A DNA stretch of 64,000 nt from Hypholoma sublateritium FD-334 SS-4. Its lineage: Eukaryota > Basidiomycota > Agaricomycetes > Agaricales > Strophariaceae. The stretch lies in assembly GCA_000827495.1 (NCBI GenBank), contig KN817649.1:39609-103608 (forward strand), read 5' to 3'. The translations under genes and the position numbers were made by a program. The notes below the pieces were generated by a model. The model ran no database searches and had not been told where the DNA came from. It saw only the letters and a program-made list of their open reading frames with translations. Below, piece after piece: positions 44,801-56,590 of the stretch. Each line of letters starts with the position of its first letter. The first letter of the stretch is position 1.

Positions 44801-45634
44801 ATAATGGCCTCCATACCTGCGCTCTCGTTACCACTTACGCTCGCTACGAGCGCTCAGCCAGCTCGGCTTCGCGGATAACATGCCACCGGCGGAGAGGATT
44901 TCTTGCTAATCAATTTCTAGAGCAAAAAGCTGTGTTCTGTGTTCCGGCCAATACTCATTTCCTGGAGAGAAGATCTTGTTTGAACTGTTATCGGATTTGA
45001 CCAATAATACTTTGGCAAGTATACTCTGAGGCTGAACATACAAGTACCACATTACTCAGTGAAAATGCATATGGTATTGGTTGCAGTATTTTCTAATTTA
45101 TGTCCTGCTGCCTTCCCGTGGTATTGACATCTCCGCAGGCTTATGACTAGAATTTTACAGCGATGTCATGATGTATAATATGAACATGTACGTAAACAGA
45201 GGTCCATTCTTGTCCATCCTACGGCCCGTGCGGTGTGGGCGCTCATCAAACGCCGGTAATCAGAACCCATTCTATCACTTAGATCTGACAAACCAGTTGC
45301 TAATTCTCAAGAAAATCCCACTACCCGCAGAGCAGTTGCTACATTCGCACCTACCCCTTGGCTGGAATTCCGTTATGAATGAACTCCGGAGAAATTTGAG
45401 CGCAGTCAACTTCAAAATTTCAGGGAAAATGGAAAACCGAAGTACCTTGTCGTAAATGTAGCATGACTGTTTAATCTAGAAATTCTGCGTAGATCGGAGA
45501 AAGCCATAAATCGGAGTTAACTTTTATGTAGAGAAACAGAAACGTAGAAGCGTACCGTAGCGCGACGCATGAGGCAATAATGCTCAAATCTCATATAAGG
45601 GATTCCGATATCCCCCAAAACCCCTTTTATCGTA
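44801..45634. other. intergenic, no gene
   Basis: Between copies B and C; one 95-codon frame without coding evidence. Confidence 0.4.
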
Positions 45635-45646
45635 CACGGCTGGTCC
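45635..45646 (+). promoter_or_regulatory. conserved leader motif CACGGCTGGTCC, copy C
   Basis: Same 12 bases as before copies A and B, three nucleotides before the ATG at 45650, although the gene behind it is broken. Confidence 0.5.
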
Positions 45647-45649
45647 AAT

Positions 45650-46368
45650 ATGCAGAACACCTTCCGAGCTGGTCTCGTAGGGCTATTCTTCACTATGTTT
45701 CTTGTCCTAGCAAGCGCAGCTCCTATTTTATCATACCAAGTCCTTTCCGCAACCTTGCCCCAGAGACCGCGCGGTCCGCTTATCCTTGCACAAAAAGCTG
45801 CCACTCGATGACGTGCATGGAGGAAGCCGCCCCTTTTCCACTTCGGTCGCGAGTCCCAACGGTGTGGTCACCATCTCTCTGGTGACTCTGTACCGCCGCA
45901 AGAGCATCGTCACCAAAATAAAAAATGCCATCAAGCATGGTGAGCGCAACTGTCGGTCCCTTGCAGAAAGACGAAGTTGATGACTGCCCCCAGTCGTCCA
46001 TTCAGTTGGCCACTTACTGAAGACCACCGTCGCAAAGGTCGCCAAGGTTGGCCTGAAGGTCCACGGCGTTGACGGCCGTATTGAAGGCCGTCCAGTTCGT
46101 CCCTGTCGTCGGCAAGCCACTCTCCAAGTACATGCAGGTCGAAAGTGCCGTAGCCAACAAGGGCTCGGACATGATCCACGCGAATATCAAAGGGAAGCTC
46201 GGCCAGGCTATGCACCGGATGGACAAGGGCCAGAAAGTGATGGGCTACATCCCGCGTGAACTAGCGGAAATCTTGAAAGAGCGCAGCGTTGGCAAGCTGG
46301 ATGAGAGAGTGTGTTCCATTCGATCAACATGCGACTGTATGCCCACACCTGGACCGATTCCATTATGA
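45650..46368 (+). pseudogene. broken copy C of the secreted amphipathic-repeat family
   Basis: Starts with an intact signal peptide (MQNTFRAGLVG), but the frame runs into a stop near 45810. The LYRRKS dibasic region continues in another frame, passes a normal intron (donor near 45939, acceptor near 45991) into VGHLLKTTVAKVAKVGLKV, then shifts frame again near 46060 before VQFVPVVGKPLSKYM and MDKGQKVMGYIPRE. The 33 nt micro-exon is absent. At least two frameshifts; a pseudogene unless both are sequence errors. Confidence 0.75.
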
Positions 46369-46832
46369 GGGTGGTTGAATTGTCGTTACACTCGGCTGAA
46401 AAATTGGACTGCTGTAGAAAAAAAGCTGTAAGCTCCGAACATTAGAATGTCAGAGTGTGTCTGTTCATGTGGAATTTCAATGCCGTATTCGTGCTGGCCT
46501 ACATACAAAGAGGTTTGTAACGTATGAGCTGCATAGAGCTGCATCGAGTGTTGCTGTGCTGCAATATTACTCACCAAATCTGGCTCAGCTGGCAGAGGAT
46601 TTATTGGCCTTCTTACTACTTAGCCTTGATCTTCTCCTGGAAATATCGTAAGTAAGGTAAGCAAGATCGGTATGCCCAGTTAATGACCGCCTACCATGAT
46701 GGTTGACAAAAAGAAGTCGATAGGTTGGTCTTCCCAGACCCCGCGTGCCGAAATGCCGTCCTACCTTTTGAAACACCGCTCAAAATGTACGTCAGGTCAA
46801 CGTTTCAACGCGCACCTGCACAGCCAACCAAC
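46369..46832. other. intergenic, no gene
   Basis: No coding signal; the right part is the promoter of the gene at 46833. Confidence 0.4.
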
Positions 46833-47366
46833 ATGTCTTCCGACGGCGAGAAACGACATCTAGACGATTCTGACAGCGATACAGACAATGAGAAGGAAGA
46901 ACTGCTGTCATCTCGCGACTCTGAATCTCGCTCAGCATCTCCAGAGCCCGAGCCAATGGACACTGTGGACCCGCGCTTCAACCGACCTGCGCCGTCGCCT
47001 TTCAAGCGCGCAGGCCTGCTTCTACTCATCGCCGCTCTCGTCTGGATCGCGTTGCAAATGCGCTCCGGGCTCCTGGAGGCAAAACGGAAACCCCAAATTA
47101 TCTACGCGTCGAGGTCGGTAGCAGCTCATTGGGGTTGATCTGCGCGGCAACTACCATATCATTACAGGTATTCGAAGGAACACAAGTACAGGCCAGCGGC
47201 GAGCCCGATCATCACTGAAACACTGAAGGACGGGCGGATTCGTCTACGGGGCGCGATTGCGCCAACTGCGACATCGACTCCGCCGGTGGTGAAGAAGAAG
47301 GGAAGTGGAAAGGGAAAGTCCAAGAAGCGCGCAAAGAGCCAGAAAGCCGCGAAGAAACGGCCATGA
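46833..47366 (+). CDS. small single-pass membrane protein with basic tail
   Basis: Two exons, 46833-47113 and 47168-47366, intron 54 nt, 159 residues. An acidic/Ser-rich N-terminus of about 60 residues (DSDSDTDNEKEE), one membrane segment AGLLLLIAALVWIALQM (about residues 60-76), and a strongly basic Lys-rich C-terminus (KKKGSGKGKSKKRAK). No known domain. Topology suggests a tail-facing organelle or ER membrane protein; function unknown. Confidence 0.72.
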
Positions 47367-48589
47367 GGTGAGCTCTTATGTTGCTACCAGCAGGCTTGTA
47401 ACCGATCAGAAGGAGGAGATAGGTATACACCCTTTTTTCTGTGTAGATGTGCAGGAATAGATCGCCCTGCCCTGGCGTATTCATCAGTCTGTTTGGGGGT
47501 GCTCATTGCGAACGCGCGAGCGCTTCAAAGCTTCAAGACTGTTATGTGTGTCTTCTTCACCTGCTAAGTGTTTTTGATACGCAAACTCGATTTCGCCAAG
47601 TACACTCTCCTACGGCTGTCACACAAAATGAAGCTGCAACAAGCGGGTGGTGCAAAGGCACCTAAATTTGAAGATACCTACATCATGATCAACATCGAGC
47701 GCTAGGGCTAGATATGTTTTGGATATCTTCCCTTTCCATTCCTTGATTGTCACTGAAATCGCGCTCCGGAAGAATGCTATTTTCTGTACACGCACAAGTC
47801 GCGTCGACTTGCGAAAAATCGACTGTAAAGCATCGTCATTTGAACCGTGAAGGAGCCTATATCAAATATCTAGGCGGCGACACCCGTACTCTTTACCGAG
47901 CATGGGGCGCCGACAGGGCCAGATTATTTTTCCACAGCACCACATTCAGTTAGGATGTTGAAGCAACGTCATCCAGAAATCCTTCGACTATTAGCAAACT
48001 CGGGTAGAAATTCACTATAAAAGTCTAGATGACGACGAGACCTTGAATAAATTGAGGTACGGCACCCAAACTTTTACGCGCCTGACGGCGATACTTCGCC
48101 GCACTGATCCCTGTTTCTCTGACGGCGTAGACGGCGCCCGAACGGCCATATGAATATGGCTTTGAACGCATGTAGTCGTTGCTGCCATGCAGTTCACTGG
48201 TTAGTTTTCATGGCAACCCATGTGCGTGAAGTTTGATTCCGCAGGAGTTGCTCTAGAATCTCTACTACCTCTACTACCCCTTCAAAGCCAACCAAGACGG
48301 ATTACATTTGTTGATTTTTTGTAGCCGATAAAAATGATGCGGACCAGTCCAGCGTCAAGGAAAAGTCCGGCATAAATGCCACTACTACTTAGTGTAAAAT
48401 GTAGGAAGGTGGGCTTCACGGCTAACTCTAACATCTGAAGATAACCATCTTGCGCTCTGAGCTACAACAGCGCCGGCACCGGTTGTGCTGAACATCGCTT
48501 TCACTTAGCGTAACGAACGAGGCGACTACACGCCGTCCGACATATATAACTGCCATCACCAACGCATCTCCGCACTTCTCCTGCCCACG
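47367..48589. other. 1.2 kb without a gene
   Basis: No supported gene. A minus-strand tRNA A-box-like string near 48451-48465 was examined and rejected (see rejected list). Confidence 0.4.
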
Positions 48590-49301
48590 ATGTCATCCCA
48601 CTCGCCGATACCAGCCCGCGACCCATGCCACCACGCCCTCTGGCCGTGCTCCACCTTCCCGTCGCTTCTGACAGGCAAAGAAATAAACGTCTGGATCCCG
48701 GTGCTTCTCATCCTGCTCTTCGTGTGCGCGCTGCGGATCGTCGTGTCGTGCGCGCGGTGCCTGCGGCGGAGATCCCGGGGTGCGCCCGGGGGCCCCTATG
48801 GTGCGCGGATTCGCCTGCCTTGCGTGCGCGGAGCTGACAGTACGCGCCTTCGCAGACGACGCCGCGGACGCCGCCTCGGACACCGACGACGGCCTGCCGC
48901 GGTACAGCGACAGCATTGGATTTGGCTCCGACATGCCCGTCGCAACGCATAGCGGTGGCCCACCGCGCCTCGTCGCACGCGCGCACGACGACCCCTACGT
49001 CGCAGGCGTCGCGAGCCTCTTATCGCTCGGCGCGCCCAACCACACTGCCACCCCCGACATATACTATGCGGCGCCACGACCGGTTGCGAACGCGACGGGT
49101 GTGCAGAAGCTGATCGCCGAACTGCGGGCTATCAGCGAGGAGCCTGCGGGGGAGGAGCGCGCGGCGCGGACGCGCGACGTGCAGCGGCGACTGACAGCGC
49201 TGGTGCTGGCCGACCCGAGATACGCACTGGCGCTGGGGACGACGCTGCCGCCGGGGCCGCCCCCCGCATACTCGTACTCCGACACCCCTGCTCGACAATA
49301 A
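48590..49301 (+). CDS. small membrane-anchored protein, unknown
   Basis: Two exons, 48590-48800 and 48856-49301, intron 55 nt with a GCTGAC branch-like site, 218 residues. One membrane segment VWIPVLLILLFVCALRIVV (about residues 34-52) followed by Arg-rich CARCLRRRSR, so the long C-terminus is probably cytosolic. That part has LPRYSDS and PPPAYSY motifs, which resemble PY-type ligands of WW domains in ubiquitin-ligase adaptors (inference). Without the intron the two parts are in different frames. Confidence 0.7.
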
Positions 49302-49545
49302 TATCGGCCCCACAGCGCGCACCGGCTACTTACTTACATGTACAACATCTGACCCGCGCGGTCCACGGACGGAATAAAATAGCACGGACTCGCTGATGAG
49401 TAGCGATGTATCAGTAATATTTACTATACTTACTTCCCAAGGACAAGCTGCCTGGATATAACCGACATAGGTTCTATTCTTGATGATACATCCATAGAAG
49501 GTTATTGTATACTATGTATGTCTGCTGTGGCTGAATGACCAGCAT

Positions 49546-51591
49546 TCACTGTGTTTCGGGGGCCCGTCGAATCTCAGGTATTGGGTCTTGACGTGTTTCC
49601 ACAATCTGCGGCCGAGGTGTATGAGCACTCTCAGGAGGAGTCGAGGGGCAGCGAACACTGACTTTTGTGATCGCAACGCCATACTCGATATCCGATGGAC
49701 TGAAATGCTTGTGGGTATCCAGCTCGTACAGCGAGGAGCTCAGGGCATGCTACAGCGAAGACCGTCACTCAACAGATCAGTATGCGGACTGAAGCTAGTT
49801 CATACCCCAGGCGTGTCTATCGTGTTCAGCTCCTGTCACAATGTGAGAGAAATTTGGATTGGGAAAAGACAGCGGCGCTTACCCCAGGTCGACGCGCTCC
49901 ACCGGATGACGAGACCCCCTGCTTGTGGTAAGTCGGGTGGAACCCACTCTCGGACTGGATACTCAGCCGCGAATTGAGTGTCGATAGCAAGCAGTTCGAG
50001 TATAGCTTAGACAGCGCGAGGTCCCAGACAAAGTTCCTGTGCCCGGGTCAGATGGTCACGCAGTTGAATGGCGATGGGGAACTTACAACGCTGTATGCTA
50101 ACAGACGTGCGTTGCCGCCGCTTTAGTCACACCAATCAATTTCAAGGGAATGCGTATCGTACCGGGAGCGCTGCAAAAAGGAGAATCAGATATAGTGCTA
50201 CAACTCGGAGAATGCCAAACCCTTACACATGAAGAAGATGACATCGCCAATAGCAAAGAAAGCGCTGCATAGATGATTAGACGCAGATTCCAGAAGCGCC
50301 ATCGGAAGCAGCTATGCTGGGACCTACGTGAGCATTCCGGTTTGAACCGTTACTTATTCTCCAACATAAGCATGATGAACAGCGCGACGAAAGCTAGCTC
50401 TCACATCGGATGATCTTTTCGATGGCGCCATCGGTAGCCACGAAGCCCGTCTTGCGCTTCGACTGGAGGATTGGCCTCAGTGAGTAACTATGATTCGCTT
50501 TCCCTCAGCTCAGACGCACCAGTGTGAAGACGAGAACAACAGTGATCATCACATCAGCGACGCATGCCGACAAGAACCACACAAGGGCGGGCCAATGGAG
50601 CTCGGGCTTGCGCGAGAAGAGCTTGATCTTGACGAGCAGGCCTGTGGTCCACGCTCCGCCGGCTGCGAAAAACAGGTGAGCTATAATGGCTCTCCGACGT
50701 GAGTATTTAGAATTACCCAGTGATGTGATTGACAAGGCGCAGACAATTAACGCTAGGATATTCGACTTTGTTAAGAGCTTTATCCTCCAGGCGAAGAACA
50801 ATTGTATGGGTGTCGAGATCGCAACCTGTCAATAGCGTCGGTTTTTGGTTTACGGAATGCAAGGCTGAGTGAGCTCACGATCACTATAGGTTCTGTTACC
50901 AACAATTATTAGATCCAGACACCGAATGCATTTCGAAGACGCACCAGCTGCGAACACTATGATGTTTAGTCAGTTAGATGAAAGTTGAGCCGATGGCAGA
51001 AACGCTGACTCGTAGGGAAATACATTGTTGCTTCGGGTTTACCTGCACAGATGATGAATTGAGAACGACCTGCGAATCATGATCATGCTCACCGAAATTG
51101 TCGATCAACGGTTGGAAAACGATAGCTATGTCGCATGCAGTGTTAATCGTTTCGACGGCGAAAAGATAATACACCTTTCAGCAGACGATCAGCGCTCAGC
51201 CTCGAGTATCCTGAAGTCTCTCCCTCGCGCACCAAATATTTGATCCAAGGTGCGTCTCTGAAGACATGACCGCCTGATCAGTTACGCCGCAGTAGGAAGA
51301 CCAGCGACAACTTACTTCTTATATGTAAGATGGTAATGATAGATCTAACGATTCACCGTTAGCAGGCGCACAGAATGGGGAGACATCACTGCTGACCTGC
51401 ACTAGTAACACCTGCGGCAGATATATGAAGGTTAATAGCCCGTCTATGCTAAGCGCGTGTCAGGAACGCACCCCATACAGGATCATATTCAAGAAGACCC
51501 CAATGAGGATGGGGCCAAACCTAGATTAGGATTATGGGTGCACGCCTCCTTCGCCTGGACATTCAACTCACAATAATCTGACGCTCGGCAT
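49546..51591 (-). CDS. DUF6534-type multi-pass membrane protein
   Basis: Many short exons, followed in phase from MPSVRLLFGPILIG (first exon 51572-51591, second 51472-51520, a 15 nt third 51397-51411) to IVETRQDPIPEIRRAPETQ and stop at 49546. Family blocks in order: DAPWIKYL, YYLFAVETINTACDIAIVF, GKPEATMYFPT, QLFFAWRIKLLTKSN, LVWFLSACVADVMITVVLVF, RKTGFVATDGAIEKIIR, LTVQTGMLTAFFAIGDVIFF and VWDLALSKLYSNCLLSTLNSR. About seven membrane helices; DUF6534 proteins are Agaricomycete-expanded and uncharacterised. Not every junction was coordinate-checked, especially around 50900-51000 and 50050-50200. Confidence 0.8.
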
Positions 51592-52747
51592 TTGAGGACA
51601 ACCCGATGAAGTGACACGGGTGTGGAGGTCGAGAGCAGTGGGGCACGGGCACAGAAGGACATGCGCATATATAATTATCTGGCTTTCGCTCCTGGATTAG
51701 CCAGAACTTGCGGGACACCTCGTTTCAGCAGTTCTGTGACTTCTTTGCCGCATGTAAGAAGCAGTTTCTGGGGGGCGTTCGCTTCACACGCCGTTTTCTG
51801 GAGCCATAGCTGGGCACGTGGAGCAGTGGATCCCTGGATTTTGGCCGTTCGCAATCAATTCGCGACCCTACTTGCAATGGCGGCATTCTGTATCATCACT
51901 GTCTTGTCAATCAATGTATTCCTCAAACGTTAATGATTTCTGCAGCAGCAGGCTCACCGGATTTTGTAGAGTACAGCGTGATGTAGACGCGGCTGATATT
52001 CGGTCAGTAAGGAATGAATCATGTTCTGCTTTTGCATTTGAGCGCCCAGATGCATACTCAAAGCTTTTGTTCGGGGGAGAAATGGTGGGGTGTGATCACC
52101 ATGCTATTAAAAGATAAAATTGGGTATATTAATGTCAATTTCCCGATGCTACATGCAGTAGGCCTGGGCTCGAGTACTCACTTACGATTAAGGCGCCCCG
52201 GTCGGGCGAATTCATATTGAATTGTCACACGAGCTATGACATACCCTACAGATCGAAAACGCTGTATAACAGAGTGGTTCAGTACACGTAGTTTTCGAGT
52301 GGTTGTTCACTCACATGCACAGCTGGTCTCGTCTTACCGGAGGGGCTTGTGTACGCTGCCGGCCGATTGGTAGTTGGAAATAGCGTTCATCCCGGGCCCG
52401 CGGCTTTCACCGCAGATGCGAATTGTGAATGCCCGCCCGTCATGACGATAGACCGGCTGCAAAATGGGTGCCTATAAGTAGCACACGTAACAACGCGCCG
52501 CTGTCAAGGCTGGATGTCAATCAGGGGTTGATAATGAAAGTAAAGTGCTCACCTGCAACTGACCGCAAGTCGATGCAAGTCAAGCAGGAGTGATGAACAA
52601 GTTTTCCACTTTTCGTACTCGCTATACATCCCTGACCACATGAACTGGACCTATACATCTATCGCAAGCCATCCCAGAATAAGTTGCCAACATATCTATA
52701 CGTACCTCCTTTTTCCGACGCACCGAATGACGGTGTACAGCGGCGGT
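51592..52747. other. 1.2 kb without a supported gene
   Basis: Plus-strand frames of 68-103 codons without family features. Contains the promoter of the DUF6534 gene. Confidence 0.4.
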
Positions 52748-53484
52748 TTAAAATAAGTCCCTGGCCCAACGCAAGGCATATCCAAGTACGACCAGCATAT
52801 TCCTTCTGTCGTTCCACTCATTGAGAATTCGCCCATCAGAAATCACCAAGCGTCCATACAGGGGCGGAAGAACTTCAAGAAGGATAGTGGCCGATGATGG
52901 TCCCTAGAGCTCCCCAGCCGTCCCGCGTCCCGGTATATGCAAAAAACCTCCAATGCTACAAACGCACCTCATTCGCGCTTGATAGTCCAGCTGAGATGGC
53001 ATTTCTCTCACCGTATAGACAGCAACCATCCAGAGGTGCTAATCCAAATCCGGGGTAGGCATCGACACCCAACATCGCAGTGAAAATGCATTTACGAAGG
53101 ACCTCGAACACCGCTAGCGGGCACGCCAGGGTCTCATGCAGCTTTTGGATGGCCGAATGCTGTGCGAAAGGAACTGGAAAGACTCCACAGAATTCAACAG
53201 GCCAGCGCAGACTGACCGATCAACCTGTCCTGTGAGAATTGGGCTTCCAGGACCGAGATACCCATTAGAAAGAACGGCTTATGCGCCTTGTAGAAGCTAA
53301 TTGGCAGAAACGAGAGATCTTCTTCCACGAGATAGAGTAAGGAATGATCAATAACTTGAGATCGAAATGATGATACAGAAGAATTATGCCGTTGGGACAC
53401 AGAAATAGTACCTAATAATCTGTCAAGGTGTGTAGCATGTGGGGTAATTATCGGCTCACTCACAAAGATACAACGATGGCCCAT
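52748..53484 (-). CDS. unknown three-exon gene directly behind the INO80-subunit gene
   Basis: Exons 53217-53484, 52968-53173 and 52748-52903, introns 43 and 64 nt, 209 residues in phase. I do not recognise the family. Segments look strongly coding: SLLYLVEEDLSFLPISFYK, HETLACPLAVFEVLRKCIF, GLAPLDGCCLYGERNAIS and LEVLPPLYGRLVISDGRI, ending YALRWARDLF. The ATG lies only 35 nt after the stop of the INO80-subunit gene on the same strand, and the frame is open upstream of it, so the true start or even a link to the upstream transcript is uncertain. The 43 nt intron is short for this window. Confidence 0.55.
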
Positions 53485-53519
53485 ATGATATAGGATAACA
53501 GGAAACCGTGTAGACAGAA

Positions 53520-54840
53520 TCAACTGGCCAATATGCGTAAATGAGCGGAATCGCAGGCGCCAATGGTCCAGTCCTTGGGGAGACGGTATTTCCGCGGTTT
53601 GCCACAGCCAGTCACCGCGCAGACGCCGGGTCCCCTCGCCGCTCGAATCTTTTCAAGACGCTCGTCGGGAACGCTTTCTACGTCAATATCAGCTGGCGGA
53701 ACAACATGTTCTGGGATTGAGAAAGTGATCCCCATCTCCACTTTCTGCCCGCCCTGTTCATTAGGTATTTCCCGTATAGATGATACCCAGCGGTACATGA
53801 TGGGCTTGATTTCTTCTGGCTGCTCGACTACGTCCATGGCGTCGTCGTCGTCCTCGGCTTCAGCATCGTCTTCTCCATTTTTAGGCTTCGCAGGTATTGG
53901 CGACCGCTCGTCGATCGTATTCGTGCGTTTGTTCTTTGGTCGACTCTGCTTCTTCAGCAGGCGGTTGATCGTTTCAGCCTGTATGAACGGCGTTAGAGGC
54001 CAAACTGCGGTACGATGCGCTGATGGTTACCTTTTCATCTTCGAGTTTCTTTTCGCTCAGATTTTTCCTTTTCCTCGCAGTTTCCTCCCGGCGCAACGCG
54101 AGCTCCGTCTCGTTTAGAGGCTGCTTCTTACTTCGCGTGCCCTCATCTAAAACAAAGGTCAGAACAACCCAAGCGTTGATGAAATACCATGACTAACTCA
54201 AAGACACATGAGTGGGGTCCACCACGCTCGCAAGGACTGCCTGACGAGTCGTCATAGACTTGGTTCCCCCAGACGGTGTCCCAGCAGAATGAGTGGGTAC
54301 ATCCGGCGTAGATGTTGATTGTTCTGCTTCAGATTCGGACGGCGAAGTTGGGTCTTCAGATTCGATATCTATATCCTGTATGACTTTGGCTAAAAGGCAT
54401 AGTTCAGTGGCATTCTGGGGCCGCGTTATATTGCCTCGCTGACCTTTGGCCCGCCGCTTGGGCGTCCGCTTGAACGCGGCGTAGTCTGTCTCTGCGTCAG
54501 TCCCGTTGCTCGATGCCGTGTTCACAGGGAGTTTAAGTGTGATCTTAAGCCGCGGTTGCGGGGGCGTCGCAACAGCGGGCTCTTCGTCGTCCTGTGTTCT
54601 CGTAAACGTCTGCGTTGAAGGTCGCGTAAAGCAACATACCGTCTCGCCCTCGCCGTCCTCGTCAACATCCTCTTCCGGCTCAGGTTCATCGTCGTCGTCT
54701 ACTTCTTGTTCTTCGTCGTCGTCTTCCGCCTCCACGTCGACATCCTCCTCCTGCTCCCCCTCTGAGTCCATCTGAATGTCTGCAACTAGTGCAGCAGCAG
54801 CAGCAGCAGCGGCAGCAGAACGGCGAGTCCGAGGCGGCAT
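53520..54840 (-). CDS. IES2: INO80 chromatin-remodelling complex subunit (Ies2/INO80B-like)
   Basis: Three exons, 54198-54840, 54031-54146 and 53520-53978, introns 51 and 52 nt, 405 residues. N-terminal poly-Ala and a long acidic Asp/Glu run (about residues 25-70); a PAPA-1-like region with ETARKRKNLSEKKLEDEK and AETINRLLKKQ; and a C-terminal HIT-type zinc finger segment CAVTGCGKPRKYR followed by ACDSAHL. These are the marks of the INO80B/Ies2 subunit, which activates the INO80 ATPase on nucleosomes in the nucleus. The finger looks short at its end (His instead of a full second Cys pair), and the next gene starts 35 nt downstream, so the C-terminus might be spliced differently. Confidence 0.85.
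54791..54817. repeat. GCA triplet repeat in the INO80-subunit gene
   Basis: Nine nearly perfect triplets on the plus strand, read on the minus strand as the N-terminal poly-Ala tract; likely length-variable. Confidence 0.75.
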
Positions 54841-56469
54841 GGATGAGAGTTACAAGCAACGATAGATCAAAGAAGTTCCCATAAGTCCCGCGCTATCAAC
54901 ACTTTTAGAACATGCTCACCGCTACTTGACCGCACGTCATCGACATCAGTGATGAACGCCATGATGTTGAAGATTTGAAAACAAGCGTTTTGAAAAAGTG
55001 CGACGAAGCAGATATGCAGCCAGTGTGAGCTTTCGCAAGGGCTGGCCGTGGATGTTGCTGGAGAGTTGTAAACGTCGTGGCCCGTGCGGCGCTAAACATC
55101 GGACGCCGCGGCGCGCGCAACGGGCTGCGGCCCGGGCCCGGCACTTGGCTCACCACTTACCTTGTACTTACCCGCCATCGACCAATTATTCGCTCTCTGA
55201 GATGCCTGTATTCCGAGAACATACATATACCCACTGCACATCTTGTCAAAAACATTTACACTGATGCGGCCTTAATTGAAAGAATGGCAGGTTCTCGAAG
55301 GTGAGAAACGATTTTCGGACATTGCCGCGGCAGATAACACCCCCCCAGCAAAGGTTTTCAAACCGAATATGGTTGGAATAAGTACGTTTATCAAGCACGA
55401 TTTACGCGCAAGATTTACAGAGAGCATCACGTGTCCCATCGCGTCGCGGCTGAGGTCAAATAAACGGCCGTCTGAAGGCGCCGAACACGGCGACGAAGCC
55501 GCTAAAAGGTCTATAAATAATTTTAAGGGTGTAGATAGTATGTATGCTGGTTGTTTGGATTTTTCGACCGTACAGGTGGCCAGTTTTTTATGTTATTGAT
55601 AAAGCTGAGTCAATAAATGTATGGTGAACTTCGAGTAAAGATGACCTCGGGCCGTACGTAGTGCCAGTGAATATAAGGCTAATGCAAGGTCTCGGGTGTA
55701 TACAACCATCACTTGATACGCCTTGAACTTGCCTTGAAAATAAATTGCCTCAAATAGATCGCCTAGATCGCCGATGAGTTGGACAATAGCTTGTTAGTAA
55801 CGAGATTTCATCACTCGACTTAGAGCTTTCCCCGAGTTTCATTACAATGCACGATGCAAACGGCAATGGGCATACAAGAAACACTGTGATGGGGAGATTT
55901 AATACAGTACCAAAAGAGTACCGACACAGGATTACATGCGAATTGCGGGAATTCTCGCAGACTGGAAAGCCCATGACCTTATTTTTTGAATCTTTTTTAG
56001 CACTGGAGAACCTGGTGTTCAGGCTATTACTGACCCTCACAGCATTGGATGAAGTTGAGCCCAGGAGCGATACGTGTAATCTACGCACTGCAATGGTTGT
56101 TCGATCAATAGTCTATATATAAGAGCCTGGAGTCCACTGGTCGATTTATAATCAATGAGTTCGATCAGCAACATCTTAACTGGGAACATCCGCTGGTGCA
56201 ATTTAATTTCTGTGTCGAATCTTAATATCGTCCGCACCAGCGAAATAAGTGCGCTGATGAAGAATGTTATATTCAGGATGATTTGGAAGATCAAACGTCG
56301 GTTGTTCAGCGCTTTGTTGTTGACGTACACCCCCAGTTCAATTGCCACTGGCACGGGCGCTTAATTCTAAATATAGATCGTCGATCGATTGCCGCGTTCG
56401 TCGATCTCAGCAAAATTTCTGTAATATTTTCTGAATCCCATAAACGAGTCAATTTTTTTGGGGGAAATG
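54841..56469. other. 1.6 kb without a supported gene
   Basis: Includes the promoter of the INO80-subunit gene. A minus-strand frame at 54905-55099 with an Ala/Arg/Thr-rich, presequence-like start was noticed but lacks support. The rest is AT-rich. Confidence 0.4.
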
Positions 56470-56478
56470 TATATAAAG
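56470..56478 (+). promoter_or_regulatory. TATA box of the AA9 gene
   Basis: TATATAAAG about 120 nt before the ATG at 56591, with a pyrimidine-rich stretch between, as in strongly induced fungal secretion genes. Confidence 0.5.
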
Positions 56479-56590
56479 CCTCCTCAGCGGAGATTTTTGG
56501 ATATTTCTCTTCGCTCGCAACTCTCGTTGACTGTCGACCACTTTCCTTTCTCTCCCTCCATTCATTCATTCGCTTGTTCGCTTTTTCAAC

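Noticed and set aside
48421..48480. tRNA-like string on the minus strand (TAGCTCAGAGCGCA resembles a D-arm/A box)
   Set aside because: No pairing acceptor stem, no T-loop GGTTCRA and an implausible anticodon arm; not a tRNA as far as I can fold it.
54905..55099. Minus-strand frame starting MFSAARATTFTTLQQ, like a mitochondrial presequence
   Set aside because: No downstream exon or family feature; could equally be untranslated leader of the INO80-subunit gene.
56037..56354. 105-codon minus-strand frame with a hydrophobic stretch
   Set aside because: AT-rich intergenic region where hydrophobic codons arise by chance; no splice chain or family motif.
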